Positions 24,566 through 33,410 of a stretch of DNA of 60,449 nt are shown piece by piece (position 1 is the first letter of the stretch; every line of letters begins with the position of its first letter). This DNA comes from JABCPE02 sp963530295 (GTDB lineage: Bacteria; Bacteroidota; Bacteroidia; Flavobacteriales; Weeksellaceae). The translations under genes and the position numbers were made by a program. Where the stretch lies: the NCBI GenBank assembly GCA_963530295.1, contig CAUSCF010000012.1, positions 1 to 60,449 of the forward strand. The letters run 5' to 3'. Below the pieces are notes generated by a model. That model did no database searches. It had not been told where the DNA came from and worked only from the letters and a program-made list of their open reading frames with translations.

Positions 24566-25429
24566 ATGGCTGAAATTTTAGATGGACTGAGTGTTTCTCA
24601 GAAAATAAAACAAGAGATAAAAGAAGAAGTTACGAAAATAGTACAAAGCGGCAAAAAAGTGCCTCACCTGGCAGCTATACTGGTGGGAGAAAATGGAGCC
24701 AGCAAAGCCTATGTAAATAGCAAAGTCAAGGATTGTAAAGAAGTGGGATTTACCTCATCACTGCTAAAATTCCCTGACACGATTTGTGAAAATGAACTTT
24801 TAGAAGAAATAAAAAAACTAAACGAGAACGAGGAAATAGATGGATTCATCGTGCAGCTTCCTCTTCCGAAAGGCATAGACCAAGAAAAAATCATCATGGC
24901 TATCGACCCTAAAAAGGATGTGGATGGCTTCCATCCAGAGAACTTTGGGAAAATGGCTTTAGAGATGGACTCCCTTCTGCCTGCTACTCCATTTGGGATT
25001 ATGCAGCTTTTGGAGAGATATAACATTGACACCAAAGGAAAAAAATGCGTAGTTATCGGCCGAAGCAGAATCGTTGGCCGTCCTATGAGTATTCTGATGA
25101 GTGCTAAAGGAACTGATGCCACAGTAACGCTTATCCACAGCCACACGCCTAATATCGAAGAATATACCCAAAAGGCAGACATCGTCATCGTAGCATTAGG
25201 TATTCCTAATTATCTAAAAGGAGATATGATAAAAGAAGGTGCCGTGGTTATAGATGTAGGGATTACGAGAGTAAATGATGATAGCGAGAGAGGTTATCAT
25301 TTAGTAGGAGATGTAGATTTTGAAGCATGCGAAAAGAAGGCAAGTTTTATAACGCCTGTTCCTGGTGGCGTAGGCCCTATGACTAGAGCCATGCTGATGA
25401 AAAATACGCTTTTAGCTTATAAAAAATAA
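24566..25429 (+). CDS. folD: bifunctional methylenetetrahydrofolate dehydrogenase/cyclohydrolase
   Basis: FolD interconverts 5,10-methylene-, 5,10-methenyl- and 10-formyl-tetrahydrofolate using NADP. The 287-residue protein contains VGENGASKAYVNSK with the catalytic lysine, DGFIVQLPLPKGI, the nucleotide-binding VVIGRSRIVGRPMS block and the terminal PGGVGPMTRAML signature. The length and motifs are standard. It follows rpoN by 15 bases and precedes queE by ten. Confidence 0.97.
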   Translation: MAEILDGLSVSQKIKQEIKEEVTKIVQSGKKVPHLAAILVGENGASKAYVNSKVKDCKEVGFTSSLLKFPDTICENELLEEIKKLNENEEIDGFIVQLPLPKGIDQEKIIMAIDPKKDVDGFHPENFGKMALEMDSLLPATPFGIMQLLERYNIDTKGKKCVVIGRSRIVGRPMSILMSAKGTDATVTLIHSHTPNIEEYTQKADIVIVALGIPNYLKGDMIKEGAVVIDVGITRVNDDSERGYHLVGDVDFEACEKKASFITPVPGGVGPMTRAMLMKNTLLAYKK

Positions 25430-25439
25430 TGAGTGAAAA

Positions 25440-26078
25440 ATGTCAGATTTTAGTAGTGAACAAAAAATATTATTAAATCAAGGTAAAATGCTCCCTGTTA
25501 TGGAGCATTTTTATACTATCCAAGGAGAAGGTGCCCACTCTGGCAGGGCGGCTTATTTTATCCGTTTAGGTGGCTGTGATGTAGGATGCCACTGGTGTGA
25601 TGTCAAAGAAAGCTGGGATGCCACGCTTCATCCGTTGATGGATGCAGAAGAAATCGCTGCCATAGCGGCGAAACACTGCAAAACTATAATCATCACAGGC
25701 GGCGAGCCTCTGATGTGGGATTTGAATATTTTAACAAAAAAACTAAAAGAATTAGGCTGTACGATTCATGTGGAAACCTCTGGCTCGCACAATCTAAGAG
25801 GACATATCGACTGGATTACTCTTTCGCCCAAAAAAGTAAAACTTCCAAAAGAAGAAATTTACCAAATGGCTGATGAGCTGAAAGTGGTTATTTTCAACAA
25901 TCACGATTTCAAATTCGCTGAAGAACAAGCTGCCAAAGTATCAGAAAAATGCAAACTATATCTACAGTCTGAGTGGAGCAAAAGGGAACAAAACTATCCA
26001 AAAATCACAGATTACATCCTGCAAAATCCTAAATGGACAGCTTCTGTACAAACGCACAAATATCTAAACATTCCATAA
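25440..26078 (+). CDS. queE: 7-carboxy-7-deazaguanine synthase
   Basis: QueE is a radical SAM enzyme that contracts 6-carboxytetrahydropterin to 7-carboxy-7-deazaguanine on the way to queuosine. The 212-residue protein binds its [4Fe-4S] cluster through Cys46, Cys50 and Cys53 (CDVGCHWC, C-x3-C-x2-C). It also has FYTIQGEGAHSGR before the cluster and TGGEPLMWD after it. No other queuosine gene is adjacent. Confidence 0.94.
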   Translation: MSDFSSEQKILLNQGKMLPVMEHFYTIQGEGAHSGRAAYFIRLGGCDVGCHWCDVKESWDATLHPLMDAEEIAAIAAKHCKTIIITGGEPLMWDLNILTKKLKELGCTIHVETSGSHNLRGHIDWITLSPKKVKLPKEEIYQMADELKVVIFNNHDFKFAEEQAAKVSEKCKLYLQSEWSKREQNYPKITDYILQNPKWTASVQTHKYLNIP

Positions 26079-26080
26079 AA

Positions 26081-26104
26081 AAGGGAGAATATTATCTCTC
26101 CCTT
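26081..26104. terminator. bidirectional terminator hairpin between queE and the glucosaminidase gene
   Basis: AAGGGAGA at 26081-26088 pairs with TCTCCCTT at 26097-26104. The right arm lies within the last codons of the convergent gene. Confidence 0.6.
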
Positions 26105-27240
26105 CTTGGCTTTTTATTTTGAAGGTAAAGCACCTGTCCCTCTTTTGGTTCTTGCCCCTCCTTCATTCTATTTTTTAGATATAAATACTTTAGTTTTATC
26201 CCATATTTCTGGGAAATATCATACATCTTTTCGCCTTTTCTCACGGTATGTGTTTCTTGGCTTCCATAAGATTTTTTAGGCTCTAAAAAAACAATCTGAT
26301 TTTTTTTCAAATCAGATGTTTTTAAATCATTATAATCTTTCAGGTCGCTCACTCTGATATTATATTTTTTCGCCAAAGCAGAAAGAGAGATATCTCCTCC
26401 CAAAACCACATATTTCAAATTCGAATTAGGATGATTCCTCTCATTTAGGCTATGCAGAACGGCTTCTTCTGTGAGCTTTCCTTCTTCGTACTTGTGTAGT
26501 TCTGGTTCTTTTTTTTTACCAGATTCTATTTCTGGCTTAGATACTTCTGTTTCCTGTTTTGTTTCTGGCTTTTGAACTACTGGTTCTTTTACTTTTTCTT
26601 CGCGCAGTACAGGCTCAGTTCTTACTTCCTCTTTTGTGGATTTTTCTTTAACTGGTTCTTGATTTTTAATTTCTTGATTTTCAGATTTATACTCCGGATA
26701 CAATTCTTTTAGCTTTGCCGAAACTTCATGTGATTTTATATTATCAAATTCATGCAGTCTGTATTTTTCTATTCTGCTTATCAGAATCTGTGCATATCTA
26801 GGATTGGTAGCATATCCAGCCTTTTTAAGTCCATATGCCCAGCCTTTATAATCTTTGATATCCAATTTAAAAAGTCCTACATAATACTTTCTCGTTGTCA
26901 AAAACAAAGAATGGTCTCTGTAAGATTCTCGCGGGTCATCATACACACGGAAACACTCATTTGGTGCATCATCTGTGTGTTTCATTGTTTTTCCTGTCCA
27001 GTTTTCCTTACATTTTATCCCAAAGTGGTTTTTGCCTTCTTTTGCCAAACGGCTCTGTCCTCCTCCTGTTTCCAAAATCCCCTGTGCGAGTTTGATACTT
27101 GCTGGAATTTTATACAGCTCCATCTCTTCAACTGCATATTTAGCAAAATTCTGGATGTATTGGTCATCTGTTTTCCAATCCTGAGCATGAGAAAACAGCC
27201 CCAAACCTACTACTGATAATAAACACAATAATTTTTTCAT
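26092..27240 (-). CDS. LysM-containing N-acetylglucosaminidase (peptidoglycan hydrolase)
   Basis: The 382-residue secreted protein has a signal peptide (about 1-19) and then a glucosaminidase domain of the FlgJ/LytB type, about 25-165, with the likely catalytic Glu57 in GILETGGGQS and HFGIKCKENW. A Lys/Glu/Pro-rich linker follows, about 190-265. Two LysM domains end the protein, one after YVVLGGDISLSALAKKYNI and one after HTVRKGEKMYDISQKYGI. It should bind peptidoglycan and cut its glycan strands. It is probably co-transcribed with the upstream desulfhydrase-like gene, two bases away. Confidence 0.9.
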   Translation of the reverse strand: MKKLLCLLSVVGLGLFSHAQDWKTDDQYIQNFAKYAVEEMELYKIPASIKLAQGILETGGGQSRLAKEGKNHFGIKCKENWTGKTMKHTDDAPNECFRVYDDPRESYRDHSLFLTTRKYYVGLFKLDIKDYKGWAYGLKKAGYATNPRYAQILISRIEKYRLHEFDNIKSHEVSAKLKELYPEYKSENQEIKNQEPVKEKSTKEEVRTEPVLREEKVKEPVVQKPETKQETEVSKPEIESGKKKEPELHKYEEGKLTEEAVLHSLNERNHPNSNLKYVVLGGDISLSALAKKYNIRVSDLKDYNDLKTSDLKKNQIVFLEPKKSYGSQETHTVRKGEKMYDISQKYGIKLKYLYLKNRMKEGQEPKEGQVLYLQNKKPRRER

Positions 27241-27242
27241 TT

Positions 27243-28157
27243 TTAGTTAAATTTTATTTTGATTAGTTCTTTTTTTGTCTTTTTTAACCATTCATTTGCC
27301 CCTAAAATCCCCTGCAAACCTCCTGTATGAAATGCTAAAATCCTGCTGCCCTGCGGGAAATATCCTTCCTGTATCAGTTTCATCAGATTTCTCATCATTT
27401 TCCCTGTGTATATCGGGTCGAGAGGAACATCATACCGCTCATAAAAATCATTGATAAACTGAATATTTTCATCTATAATTTTCCCATATCTCCCATCATG
27501 AGCATCAAAAAGAGTAAAATTCTTCCTCCCACTCAGCCCTTGGATTCTCTTCTCCAAAGTAGGGTCGTCCACCACCTTGAACCCCAATATTTTCTGATGT
27601 TCTTCTACAAATTTGGACAAGCCTGAAATGGTTCCTCCTGTCCCAACCGCGGTGCAAATATAATCAAATTCTTTTGTCCGCTCATCCAGCATGTGTTTCA
27701 CCCCTTCCACAGCCAGTTTATTAGTCCCGCCTTCAGGGACAATGAGAGCCTCGGGATATTTCTCCTGTAAGTCTCTGGTGATTTTTTCCTTGTCTCTATA
27801 TGCTTCTCTGGTAACAAACAAAAAATCCATTCCTCTTCTGTGAGCATCTTCCAGCGTGAGATTTCCCTGCCAGTTATTCTCCAGCTCCTCCCCGCGAATA
27901 ACGCCCAGAGTTTTAATATTGTATTTTTCTCCAACTGCAGATGCCGCCGCGATATGATTAGAATACGCTCCCCCGAAAGTGATTATCAAAGGATTTTTCA
28001 CCTCTCGGGCAAGGTATGTCTTTACATTATAAAACATTTTCCAATACTTATTACCCGAAATCTGCGGATGAACCAAATCCTCGCGTTTCACGGACAATTT
28101 TACTCCTGCTTCCAGCGGAATATCTACTATAGGAATGTGCACTTTATCAACCTCCAT
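27243..28157 (-). CDS. D-cysteine desulfhydrase / ACC deaminase family PLP enzyme
   Basis: This 304-residue fold-type II PLP enzyme has its lysine in HPQISGNKYWKM (about 31-42), the GGAYSNHIAA cofactor motif and the TAVGTGGTISGL glycine-rich phosphate loop. The family includes 1-aminocyclopropane-1-carboxylate deaminase and D-cysteine desulfhydrase. The latter activity is more likely in a bacterium of this kind, but the sequence alone does not settle it. Confidence 0.85.
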   Translation of the reverse strand: MEVDKVHIPIVDIPLEAGVKLSVKREDLVHPQISGNKYWKMFYNVKTYLAREVKNPLIITFGGAYSNHIAAASAVGEKYNIKTLGVIRGEELENNWQGNLTLEDAHRRGMDFLFVTREAYRDKEKITRDLQEKYPEALIVPEGGTNKLAVEGVKHMLDERTKEFDYICTAVGTGGTISGLSKFVEEHQKILGFKVVDDPTLEKRIQGLSGRKNFTLFDAHDGRYGKIIDENIQFINDFYERYDVPLDPIYTGKMMRNLMKLIQEGYFPQGSRILAFHTGGLQGILGANEWLKKTKKELIKIKFN

Positions 28158-28335
28158 AATACAAATTTCGGAATTTTTATTTGATTTTAAAGATATTTAT
28201 GCATTTTTGTCGCGAAAATTTCTTGGCATAGGAATTGTGCCATATGAGAGACCATTTTATTATTTACATTAATAAAAAAACGAGAAACACCAAAGTGACA
28301 TTTTGTCATTTAATCTTTTTAGTTTTAATAAAATT

Positions 28336-30738
28336 ATGATAGAAGAATTTGAAGATATTTCTTTTGAAAATCTTATGGATGAAGGTTTCAGTGTTATAAC
28401 CGATGAAATTCACGATAAAAACGAACAGCCAAACAAAGAGCAAGAGTCTTTTCCTATTTTGCCTGTGAAAAACATGGTGATGTTTCCTAATGTGGTAATT
28501 CCCATCACTGCTGGAAGAGGAAAATCTATAAAACTGCTGGAAGAAGCTTATAATAACAAGGAATATATAGGTGTCATCTGTCAGAAAAACGCTGATGTAG
28601 AAACACCAAAAATTGGTGATCTGAACTCCATAGGGACGATTTCAAGGATTATCAAAATCATCAAACTTCCTAATGGAAATATTACCGCCATCACTCGTGG
28701 TGTGCACCGTTTCCGTGTGAAAAACTACATTTCCGCAGAGCCGTTTTTCAGAGCGGAAATACAGAAAATGAGAGATTCTTCGCCGAAGAACAAAGAGGAA
28801 TTTTATGCACTGATAGACAACATCAAAGATTTAGCACTAAAAATAATAGAGCTTGACCCGAACATTCCTAACGCTGCTAATTTCGCTATTAAAAACATAG
28901 ATGGAGCAGAAGATTTGCTAAATTTCATCTGCGTGAATGGTAATTTTTCAACAGTAAATAAACAAAAACTACTGGAAGAAAAAAGCCTTTCCATCCGTGC
29001 AAGAAAATGCTATGAACTCCTGCAAGAAGATTTCAAAAAACTGGAATTAAGAAATAAAATCCATCAGAAAACCACTAAGGAATTAGACAAACATCAGAGG
29101 GAATATTTTCTAAATCAGCAAATTAAAACCATTCAGGAAGAGCTGGGCGGAGGCACAGAAAATGATATAGAAGAACTGAAAGCCAAAGTGAAAAAAATAA
29201 AATGGAGTGAGGAAATAGAAAATCATTTCAACAAGGAAATCAACCGTCTGCAAAGACACAATCCGAACTCGCCTGACTATAATGTACAGAGAAATTATCT
29301 GGATTTCTTCACAGACCTGCCTTGGGAAAATTATACCAAAGATACTTTTGACCTTCCAAAAGCCGAGGCTGTTCTCAATAGAGACCACTTCGGGCTGGAA
29401 GACATCAAGAAGAGAGTCTTGGAACACATGGCCGTTCTGAAACTCAAAAACAATATGAAATCGCCTATTCTATGCCTTGTAGGGCCTCCTGGTGTGGGAA
29501 AAACTTCCTTAGGAAAGTCCGTAGCAGATGCTTTGGGAAGAAAATACATTCGCCTTTCTTTGGGCGGTCTGCATGATGAAAGCGAGATACGAGGACACAG
29601 AAAAACCTACATTGGCGCCATGGCTGGGCGAATACTCCAATCCATCAAAAAGGCTGGAACTTCTAATCCTGTCATTGTTCTAGATGAAATAGACAAGCTC
29701 GGCACGGGAACTCACGGAGACCCATCTTCTGCCCTGCTGGAAGTCCTTGACCCTGAACAGAATAACAGTTTTTACGACAATTATTTAGAAATAGGTTATG
29801 ACTTATCAAAGGTAATGTTCATCGCCACAGCCAACAGCCTTTCTACTATCCAAAGGGCGCTGCTTGACCGAATGGAAATCATCAATCTTTCGGGATATAC
29901 TTTGGAGGAAAAAGTAGAAATCGCTAAAAGACACCTGCTGAAAAAACAAATCCACGAACACGGGCTGTCTGCGCAAGAATTAAAATTAGGTTCAAAAGAA
30001 CTAAAACACATCATAGAAGCCCACACAAGGGAAAGTGGTGTGAGAAGATTAGAAAAAAACTTGGCGGCTATTGCCCGCTGGGTGGCGCTACAAATCACGA
30101 TGAATAAAGAATACGACCCTAAAATCAGCATCAAAAAAATTGATGAAATTTTAGGGGTTCCTATGAGCAAAGCCGTTTCTGAAACCACCAATGAAACAGG
30201 CGTAGTGACAGGTCTGGCTTGGACAAGTGTGGGAGGAGATATTTTGTTCATTGAGAGTATTTTATCCAATGGAAAAGGAACTCTCAGTATGACAGGAAAT
30301 TTAGGAACAGTGATGAAAGAAAGTGCTACTTTGGCGTTGGAATACATCAAAGCAAAACATAAGGAACTGGGAATAGACACGGAGAATATAGAGAGTAAAA
30401 ATATCCATATCCATGTCCCAGAAGGCGCTACACCGAAAGACGGCCCTTCTGCGGGAATTGCGATGCTTACTTCTATGGTATCCAGCTACACCAACCGAAA
30501 AGTAAGACCTCATCTGGCAATGACAGGTGAAATTACCCTGAGAGGAAAAGTTCTTCCTGTGGGAGGAATTAAGGAAAAACTCTTGGCGGCGGTTCGCTCA
30601 GGCGTGAAAGAAGTGATTCTCTGCGAGGAAAACAGAAAAGATGTGGAAGATATCAAGGGAGAGTATTTCAAGGATTTAAAAATCCATTATGTGAAAACGA
30701 TGAAAGAAGTAGTAGATTTAGCTTTAGAAAAAAAATAA
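28336..30738 (+). CDS. lon: endopeptidase La (Lon protease)
   Basis: This ATP-dependent protease degrades damaged and short-lived regulatory proteins. The 800-residue protein has the N-terminal substrate-binding domain (FPILPVKNMVMFPNVVIPI), an AAA+ module with Walker A GPPGVGKTSLGKS, and the protease domain with catalytic Ser705 in PKDGPSAG and Lys748. These are 43 residues apart, as in E. coli Lon. A TTG at 28303 would extend the frame by 11 residues of no family character, so the ATG at 28336 was chosen. It is followed after four bases by aroQ. Confidence 0.97.
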   Translation: MIEEFEDISFENLMDEGFSVITDEIHDKNEQPNKEQESFPILPVKNMVMFPNVVIPITAGRGKSIKLLEEAYNNKEYIGVICQKNADVETPKIGDLNSIGTISRIIKIIKLPNGNITAITRGVHRFRVKNYISAEPFFRAEIQKMRDSSPKNKEEFYALIDNIKDLALKIIELDPNIPNAANFAIKNIDGAEDLLNFICVNGNFSTVNKQKLLEEKSLSIRARKCYELLQEDFKKLELRNKIHQKTTKELDKHQREYFLNQQIKTIQEELGGGTENDIEELKAKVKKIKWSEEIENHFNKEINRLQRHNPNSPDYNVQRNYLDFFTDLPWENYTKDTFDLPKAEAVLNRDHFGLEDIKKRVLEHMAVLKLKNNMKSPILCLVGPPGVGKTSLGKSVADALGRKYIRLSLGGLHDESEIRGHRKTYIGAMAGRILQSIKKAGTSNPVIVLDEIDKLGTGTHGDPSSALLEVLDPEQNNSFYDNYLEIGYDLSKVMFIATANSLSTIQRALLDRMEIINLSGYTLEEKVEIAKRHLLKKQIHEHGLSAQELKLGSKELKHIIEAHTRESGVRRLEKNLAAIARWVALQITMNKEYDPKISIKKIDEILGVPMSKAVSETTNETGVVTGLAWTSVGGDILFIESILSNGKGTLSMTGNLGTVMKESATLALEYIKAKHKELGIDTENIESKNIHIHVPEGATPKDGPSAGIAMLTSMVSSYTNRKVRPHLAMTGEITLRGKVLPVGGIKEKLLAAVRSGVKEVILCEENRKDVEDIKGEYFKDLKIHYVKTMKEVVDLALEKK

Positions 30739-30742
30739 TGGT

Positions 30743-31150
30743 ATGAAAATTCTAATCCTCAACGGTCCTAATCTAAACCTCCTCGGAACTCGTGAGCCTA
30801 AAATTTATGGCATGGTTTCTATGGTTGATTTTTTAGAAAATCTAAAGGAAAAATTTCCCGAAGATGAGATTCTATTTTTCCAATCCAATGTAGAGGGAGA
30901 AATCATCAACAGGCTGCAAAAAGATGATTACGAGGCTCTTATCATCAATCCTGCTGCCTATACGCATTACTCTTATGCGATTGCGGATTGTCTCAGAAAC
31001 ATTCAAAAACCAAAAATAGAAGTCCACATCAGCAATATCTATGCGAGAGAAGAATTTAGACAAAAATCGGTAACTGCGGCTCATTGCAGTGGTGTCATCT
31101 CTGGATTTGGGCTAGATGGCTACAGACTGGCTGTTTTAAGTTTGAAATAA
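30743..31150 (+). CDS. aroQ: type II 3-dehydroquinate dehydratase
   Basis: AroQ converts 3-dehydroquinate to 3-dehydroshikimate in aromatic amino acid synthesis. The 135-residue protein starts with ILNGPNLNLLGTREPKIYG. It contains NPAAYTHYSYAI and EVHISNIYAREEFR, including the active-site His and the mobile-loop Arg region, and ends GLDGYRLAVLSL. It is slightly shorter than usual but has every core motif. Confidence 0.96.
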   Translation: MKILILNGPNLNLLGTREPKIYGMVSMVDFLENLKEKFPEDEILFFQSNVEGEIINRLQKDDYEALIINPAAYTHYSYAIADCLRNIQKPKIEVHISNIYAREEFRQKSVTAAHCSGVISGFGLDGYRLAVLSLK

Positions 31151-31166
31151 AATTTTTAATTTAACT

Positions 31167-31199
31167 AAAATCTCCTCATCATTTTGATAAGGAGATTTT
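31167..31199 (+). terminator. terminator after aroQ
   Basis: AAAATCTCCT at 31167-31176 pairs with AGGAGATTTT at 31190-31199 and runs into a T tract. It ends the core-gene block before the A+T-rich array. Confidence 0.75.
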
Positions 31200-31244
31200 T
31201 ATTGTGAGTGAAAAATACATTTGGAGGATTGCCAATCTCTCTTT

Positions 31245-31511
31245 TTAATTTTCATCATATATAATTGATAATTTATCTATTAGCCTTTCTATATTATATC
31301 CTATTGCATTAATTTCCTCTTTTTTATCTATCCCATGTTCAACAAAATAATTAGACAATCTATCTAATAACTTTTCAAAATCTTCTTTATTTCCTTGTAA
31401 ATAACACCCTTTTTTCTCTTCAAGAAAAACAATTCCTATTGGTATTGCTGTATATTTTGATATATTTTTATATTCCTCTTTTGTTATTTTAATCTTTGTT
31501 ATTTTATTCAT
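31245..31511 (-). CDS. small hypothetical protein
   Basis: This 88-residue soluble protein is rich in Lys, Ile and Glu (MNKITKIKITKEEYKNISKY at the start, IERLIDKLSIIYDEN at the end) and has no recognised family. The frame also opens 19 codons earlier, but a promoter core lies inside that extension at 31553-31560, so the ATG at 31511 is preferred. It is the last gene of the minus-strand array of small genes. The helix-rich second half could be an interaction module. No function is assigned. Confidence 0.55.
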   Translation of the reverse strand: MNKITKIKITKEEYKNISKYTAIPIGIVFLEEKKGCYLQGNKEDFEKLLDRLSNYFVEHGIDKKEEINAIGYNIERLIDKLSIIYDEN

Positions 31512-31552
31512 ATACTTTATCTGCCTGCTAATTTTATGTTTGCTACATATTT

Positions 31553-31560
31553 CAAAAGTA
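31553..31560 (-). promoter_or_regulatory. promoter core (TACTTTTG) for the last array gene
   Basis: The minus strand reads TACTTTTG, an exact TAnnTTTG, 41 bases before the ATG at 31511. It is the only clear core seen inside the array. Confidence 0.45.
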
Positions 31561-31588
31561 ATTATCACTCACCTTAATACGCTTGGTT

Positions 31589-31911
31589 TTATGGTTTATT
31601 CACCCATTTTTTTGTTTCAGAATAATATATTTTAACTTCATCAAAACCAATACTAAAATATATTATATAATTAACACTATCTTTTTTCTCATAATATGGA
31701 CCTTAGTTCATTGGCTCTTTCTCTCCTAATTCTAATACTGTATTCGGTAATCTTTTATTTTTTATTCTAAAATTTTCAATTTTATTTATGAGATACTCAC
31801 CCTTATTCTCATAAGTTTGATTTTCTTCATATATTAGTAATAATATTATTAATACAATCACCAATACCACTAACAATATTTTGTTTACTTTGGTTTTGAT
31901 ATATTCATATG
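31589..31911 (-). pseudogene. broken small membrane-anchored protein gene
   Basis: No intact frame covers this stretch. On the minus strand one frame still encodes a hydrophobic anchor (VNKILLVVLVIVLIILLLIY), then FRIKNKRLPNTVLELGEKEPMN, an in-frame TAA near 31705, and GPYYEKKDSVNYIIYF to a stop at 31589. Its start matches that of the gene at 31977-32573 except for one missing base (ATGAATATATC against ATGAAGTATATC), which throws the ATG into a seven-codon dead end. Two lesions make it a pseudogene of about 107 codons. Confidence 0.65.
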
Positions 31912-31920
31912 GCGTTATTA
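31864..31920 (-). repeat. start-region repeat, copy 1 (damaged)
   Basis: This near-copy of 32528-32587 covers the end of the spacer, the start codon and the first 14 or so codons. It differs by a few substitutions and one deleted base just after the ATG. Confidence 0.7.
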
Positions 31921-31942
31921 TTTTTTTAATTTAACTAATAAA

Positions 31943-31967
31943 GTTTTATATGGATAAAACCCAACAC
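31943..31967 (-). repeat. spacer hairpin repeat downstream of the lipoprotein gene
   Basis: GTTTTAT at 31943-31949 pairs with ATAAAAC at 31954-31960 around a 4-base loop. The 24 bases 31944-31967 match 34333-34356 at 23 positions, placing the same element behind two different array genes. Confidence 0.65.
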
Positions 31968-31976
31968 AATGGAAGA

Positions 31977-32573
31977 CTACCTGATTTCTATTAACTTCTC
32001 TTTAAAATTATAGTATGACATAGCATCTTTTGTAGGAGAAATTCTTATAAATTTGGAATTTAAAGAATCTTCATTTTTATATTTTGAGAAATACAATTTT
32101 AATCTTTTTGTTTCATATTTTTTCAATAAGTCATATTTTATTGAGAGTGTAATTTTTTCTTTTTTGTGAGGACTGATTATTAGAAAAATAAAACCATCTG
32201 ATGATATTACAGGCGGATCTCTATCTTCTTGTTCCTCATGGTGTTTACTTACAATTTCACTATAAAAAGGATAGTAATTTATTTCAACCTCATCTTTATT
32301 TACATTTTTTATTTCAGGGTATGTTCTTTTATCTAAATCTCCCTCATAATCATATATCATGCAGTAGTATTCATTGCTTTTATTTTCAATATTTATAGTG
32401 AGTAAAAAATTATTATCGTTTCCCTCTGCATGTAATGCATGTATGTTTATATCATTCAGTTCGTTATTTATGGCGTTATTTTGAGGCAATGCACTCTTTT
32501 TCTCACAACCTAAACACAAACATAATAATACCACTAACAATATTTTATTTACTTTGGCTTTGATATACTTCAT
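31977..32573 (-). CDS. hypothetical lipoprotein of the array
   Basis: The 198-residue protein has a signal peptide (MKYIKAKVNKILLVVLLCLCLGC) whose lipobox CLGC points to lipidation. The mature part is rich in Asn, Lys, Tyr and Glu and contains strand-like blocks (NFLLTINIENKSNEYY, KKEKITLSIKYDLLKKY), so it may be an immunoglobulin-like or similar beta domain. No family was recognised. Its first codons are nearly identical to those of the adjacent pseudogene, which points to duplication or gene conversion. Confidence 0.65.
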   Translation of the reverse strand: MKYIKAKVNKILLVVLLCLCLGCEKKSALPQNNAINNELNDINIHALHAEGNDNNFLLTINIENKSNEYYCMIYDYEGDLDKRTYPEIKNVNKDEVEINYYPFYSEIVSKHHEEQEDRDPPVISSDGFIFLIISPHKKEKITLSIKYDLLKKYETKRLKLYFSKYKNEDSLNSKFIRISPTKDAMSYYNFKEKLIEIR

Positions 32574-32587
32574 ATGATGTTATTGTT
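32528..32587 (-). repeat. start-region repeat, copy 2 (intact)
   Basis: This is the counterpart of 31864-31920, here with an intact ATGAAGTATATC start. Confidence 0.7.
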
Positions 32588-32631
32588 TTTTTAAATTGTT
32601 TTAAATAAATCCCTTCACATTAGAATATTAC

Positions 32632-32973
32632 TTACCACCATTTTTGACTTTGCCCAACAAGGACATAAGCATTATTTATTTTTCTGTATATATAGAGTTT
32701 TTCGCTGTTAGGTGCTTTATATACAGAATCATTCTTTTTTATAATATTTGAAGGTTTATCATTGAAAAAATGTTCATCCACAAAATAGTCTCCTTTATCG
32801 TTTCTATTATAACGGTAATGGTTTCCTCCTCTTTTCAGAAAAATATCCCAAACCACGCCTTTTATTTCTGTTTTATACATATTTTGTTTTTGTATTTTTC
32901 TTATAATATAATCAGATACATTTATTACAATGATGCTTAGCAGAAACATTATTATAATATTCTTCTTTTTCAT
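32632..32973 (-). CDS. small membrane-anchored protein, paralogue A
   Basis: This 113-residue protein has one N-terminal hydrophobic segment (IIIMFLLSIIVINVSDYII) and a soluble outer domain. It is a clear paralogue of the gene at 33059-33394: both share NMYKxEIKG, W-x-I-x-LK-x-GG-x-HY-x-Y, YF-x-D, FF-x-D and YIYRKINN in the same order. The conserved Gly-Gly, Trp and Tyr positions mark one compact domain, which I cannot assign to a known family. It ends in a Trp-rich tail (QKWW). Confidence 0.65.
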   Translation of the reverse strand: MKKKNIIIMFLLSIIVINVSDYIIRKIQKQNMYKTEIKGVVWDIFLKRGGNHYRYNRNDKGDYFVDEHFFNDKPSNIIKKNDSVYKAPNSEKLYIYRKINNAYVLVGQSQKWW

Positions 32974-33000
32974 TATTTTTTATTTGAATAATTTGCTTTA

Positions 33001-33066
33001 TTCCCTATTTATCAAAATGTTGGATTTCACCCATATTAAACCAAGTACATTTGAAAAATTACCTGC
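33001..33066 (-). repeat. spacer repeat, copy R1
   Basis: Aligned without gaps, these 66 bases match 33792-33857 at 57 positions. It contains an imperfect inverted repeat (minus strand TTGGTTT ... AAATCCAA) and lies just beyond the stop of the upstream array gene. Confidence 0.75.
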
Positions 33067-33394
33067 TTTCAACAATCAATTCGTACTTATTATTTATTTT
33101 TCTATAAATATAAATTTCTTTGCTATGGGAAGGTTTATATATAGAATCTCCTATTACTATATTTTTTTCACTTCTGTCTTGAAAAAAATCATCATCTATA
33201 AAATACTCCCTTTTATTATACTTATCGTAATAATAATGATGTCCTCCTTTTTTTAAAACTATTTTCCAAAGAATACCTTTTATTTCTAATTTATACATAT
33301 TTCGCTCATGAATCTCTCTATCAATTTGAATTACAATCATCGTTATTATGAAACCCACTATAATGGTTATTGACAAAATTCGTTTTGTTTTCAT
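33059..33394 (-). CDS. small membrane-anchored protein, paralogue B
   Basis: This 111-residue protein has an N-terminal membrane segment (ILSITIIVGFIITMIVIQI) and an outer domain sharing the NMYKLEIKG, KKGGHHYYY, DSIYK and YIYRKINNKYEL blocks with paralogue A. It is probably exported and anchored. Tandem duplication of one ancestral gene is the simplest origin. The function is unknown. Confidence 0.65.
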   Translation of the reverse strand: MKTKRILSITIIVGFIITMIVIQIDREIHERNMYKLEIKGILWKIVLKKGGHHYYYDKYNKREYFIDDDFFQDRSEKNIVIGDSIYKPSHSKEIYIYRKINNKYELIVESR

Positions 33395-33410
33395 TTGGGA
33401 TATTATTATA

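Noticed and set aside
28296..28308. Short inverted repeat TGACA-TTT-TGTCA upstream of lon.
   Set aside because: Five-base arms are expected by chance in a sequence this A+T-rich, and no promoter core is nearby to give it context.
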